Below, piece after piece: positions 63,942 through 64,000 of a stretch of DNA of 64,000 bases. Position 1 is the stretch's first letter. The number at the start of each line of letters is the position of its first letter. The notes under the pieces were generated by a model. The model saw only the letters and a list, made by a program, of their open reading frames with translations, did not search any database and was not told the origin of the DNA. Location of the stretch: the NCBI GenBank assembly GCA_029060215.1, contig JAIDUK010000034.1, positions 1 to 64,000 of the forward strand, in the 5' to 3' direction. The position numbers and the translations under genes were made by a program. This DNA comes from Alistipes sp. GTDB lineage: Bacteria > Bacteroidota > Bacteroidia > Bacteroidales > Rikenellaceae.

Positions 63942-64000
63942 TATTTTTAATTCGCTTCGTCAAATATTTTGCGTCGCCGCCGGTAAAAATAACGCACAAA

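Overview
The window looks like a chromosomal segment of a GC-rich gut Bacteroidales bacterium, most likely Rikenellaceae (Alistipes-like). Evidence: nearly every transcription unit is preceded by the Bacteroidota -7 box TAnnTTTG, Shine-Dalgarno (SD) sequences are mostly absent, and the gene content is typical of the group (type III glutamine synthetase, B12-dependent methylmalonyl-CoA mutase pair, a GldE-like CBS/CNNM protein in an OMP-TPR-LptC-PpiD operon, FISUMP-type domains). The genus is inferred. No plasmid, phage, CRISPR or rRNA genes were seen.

Layout. 0-4.3 kb: tail of a membrane protein, a voltage-gated K+ channel homologue, tRNA-Pro(GGG), and a FecBCD/BtuFCD-type uptake ABC transporter. 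4.4-12.6 kb: tRNA-Glu, rpsT, a secreted acetyl-xylan-esterase-like protein, repeats, adk and thiL (divergent), the rpsF-rpsR-rplI operon, then an M23 peptidase-ispD-PH domain operon. 12.6-14.6 kb: two oppositely oriented copies of a 0.5-0.6 kb FISUMP-bearing element around a small secreted-protein gene. 14.6-20.1 kb: dipeptidyl peptidase III, panC-panD-DUF456, and a lipoprotein gene broken at a G9 tract. 20.1-27.3 kb: a seven-gene leftward operon rsfS-ftsH-cdsA-psd-AI-2E-ribK-ahcY, with tandem hairpins at its promoter. 27.6-28.2 kb: a third FISUMP element. 28.2-31.9 kb: queG and an acyl-CoA ligase (divergent), then 1 kb of repeats including two MITE-like units. 31.9-47.1 kb: housekeeping genes (TPR, tadA, aspS, fabD, ROK regulator, GNAT, PepSY, YgjP metalloprotease, DUF4153, rlmB, ABC-F, rpe, rmuC, tsaB, smpB). 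47.3-56.1 kb: dnaG, glnN, mutA-mutB. 56.1-64 kb: a tandem-repeat region, then the envelope operon OMP-TPR-lptC-gldE-like-ppiD on the minus strand.

Most notable observation: three co-ordinated elements (12699-13280 +, 14030-14505 -, 27622-28213 -), each directly 3' of a co-oriented gene. Their ends are inverted repeats that differ between copies but match within a copy, with an A-tract at one end and a T-tract at the other. This is what would result if the element sat in the loop of the upstream gene's own intrinsic terminator. Inside are conserved palindromes, a hairpin whose sequence changes but whose pairing is kept, and a gapless ~67-codon fragment of a FISUMP (C-type-lectin-like) domain whose AAC codons are the most variable sites, resembling template/variable repeats of diversity-generating retroelements. 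No transposase or reverse transcriptase is present here.

Other points: the strand preference for GAG over GAA flips near 12.6-16.7 kb, which suggests convergent replication forks (terminus region). Unusually strong SD sequences precede rpsR and rplI only. Several genes start 4-9 nt after their -7 box, suggesting leaderless mRNAs. Several start codons were moved downstream because the upstream alternative overlaps the promoter box.
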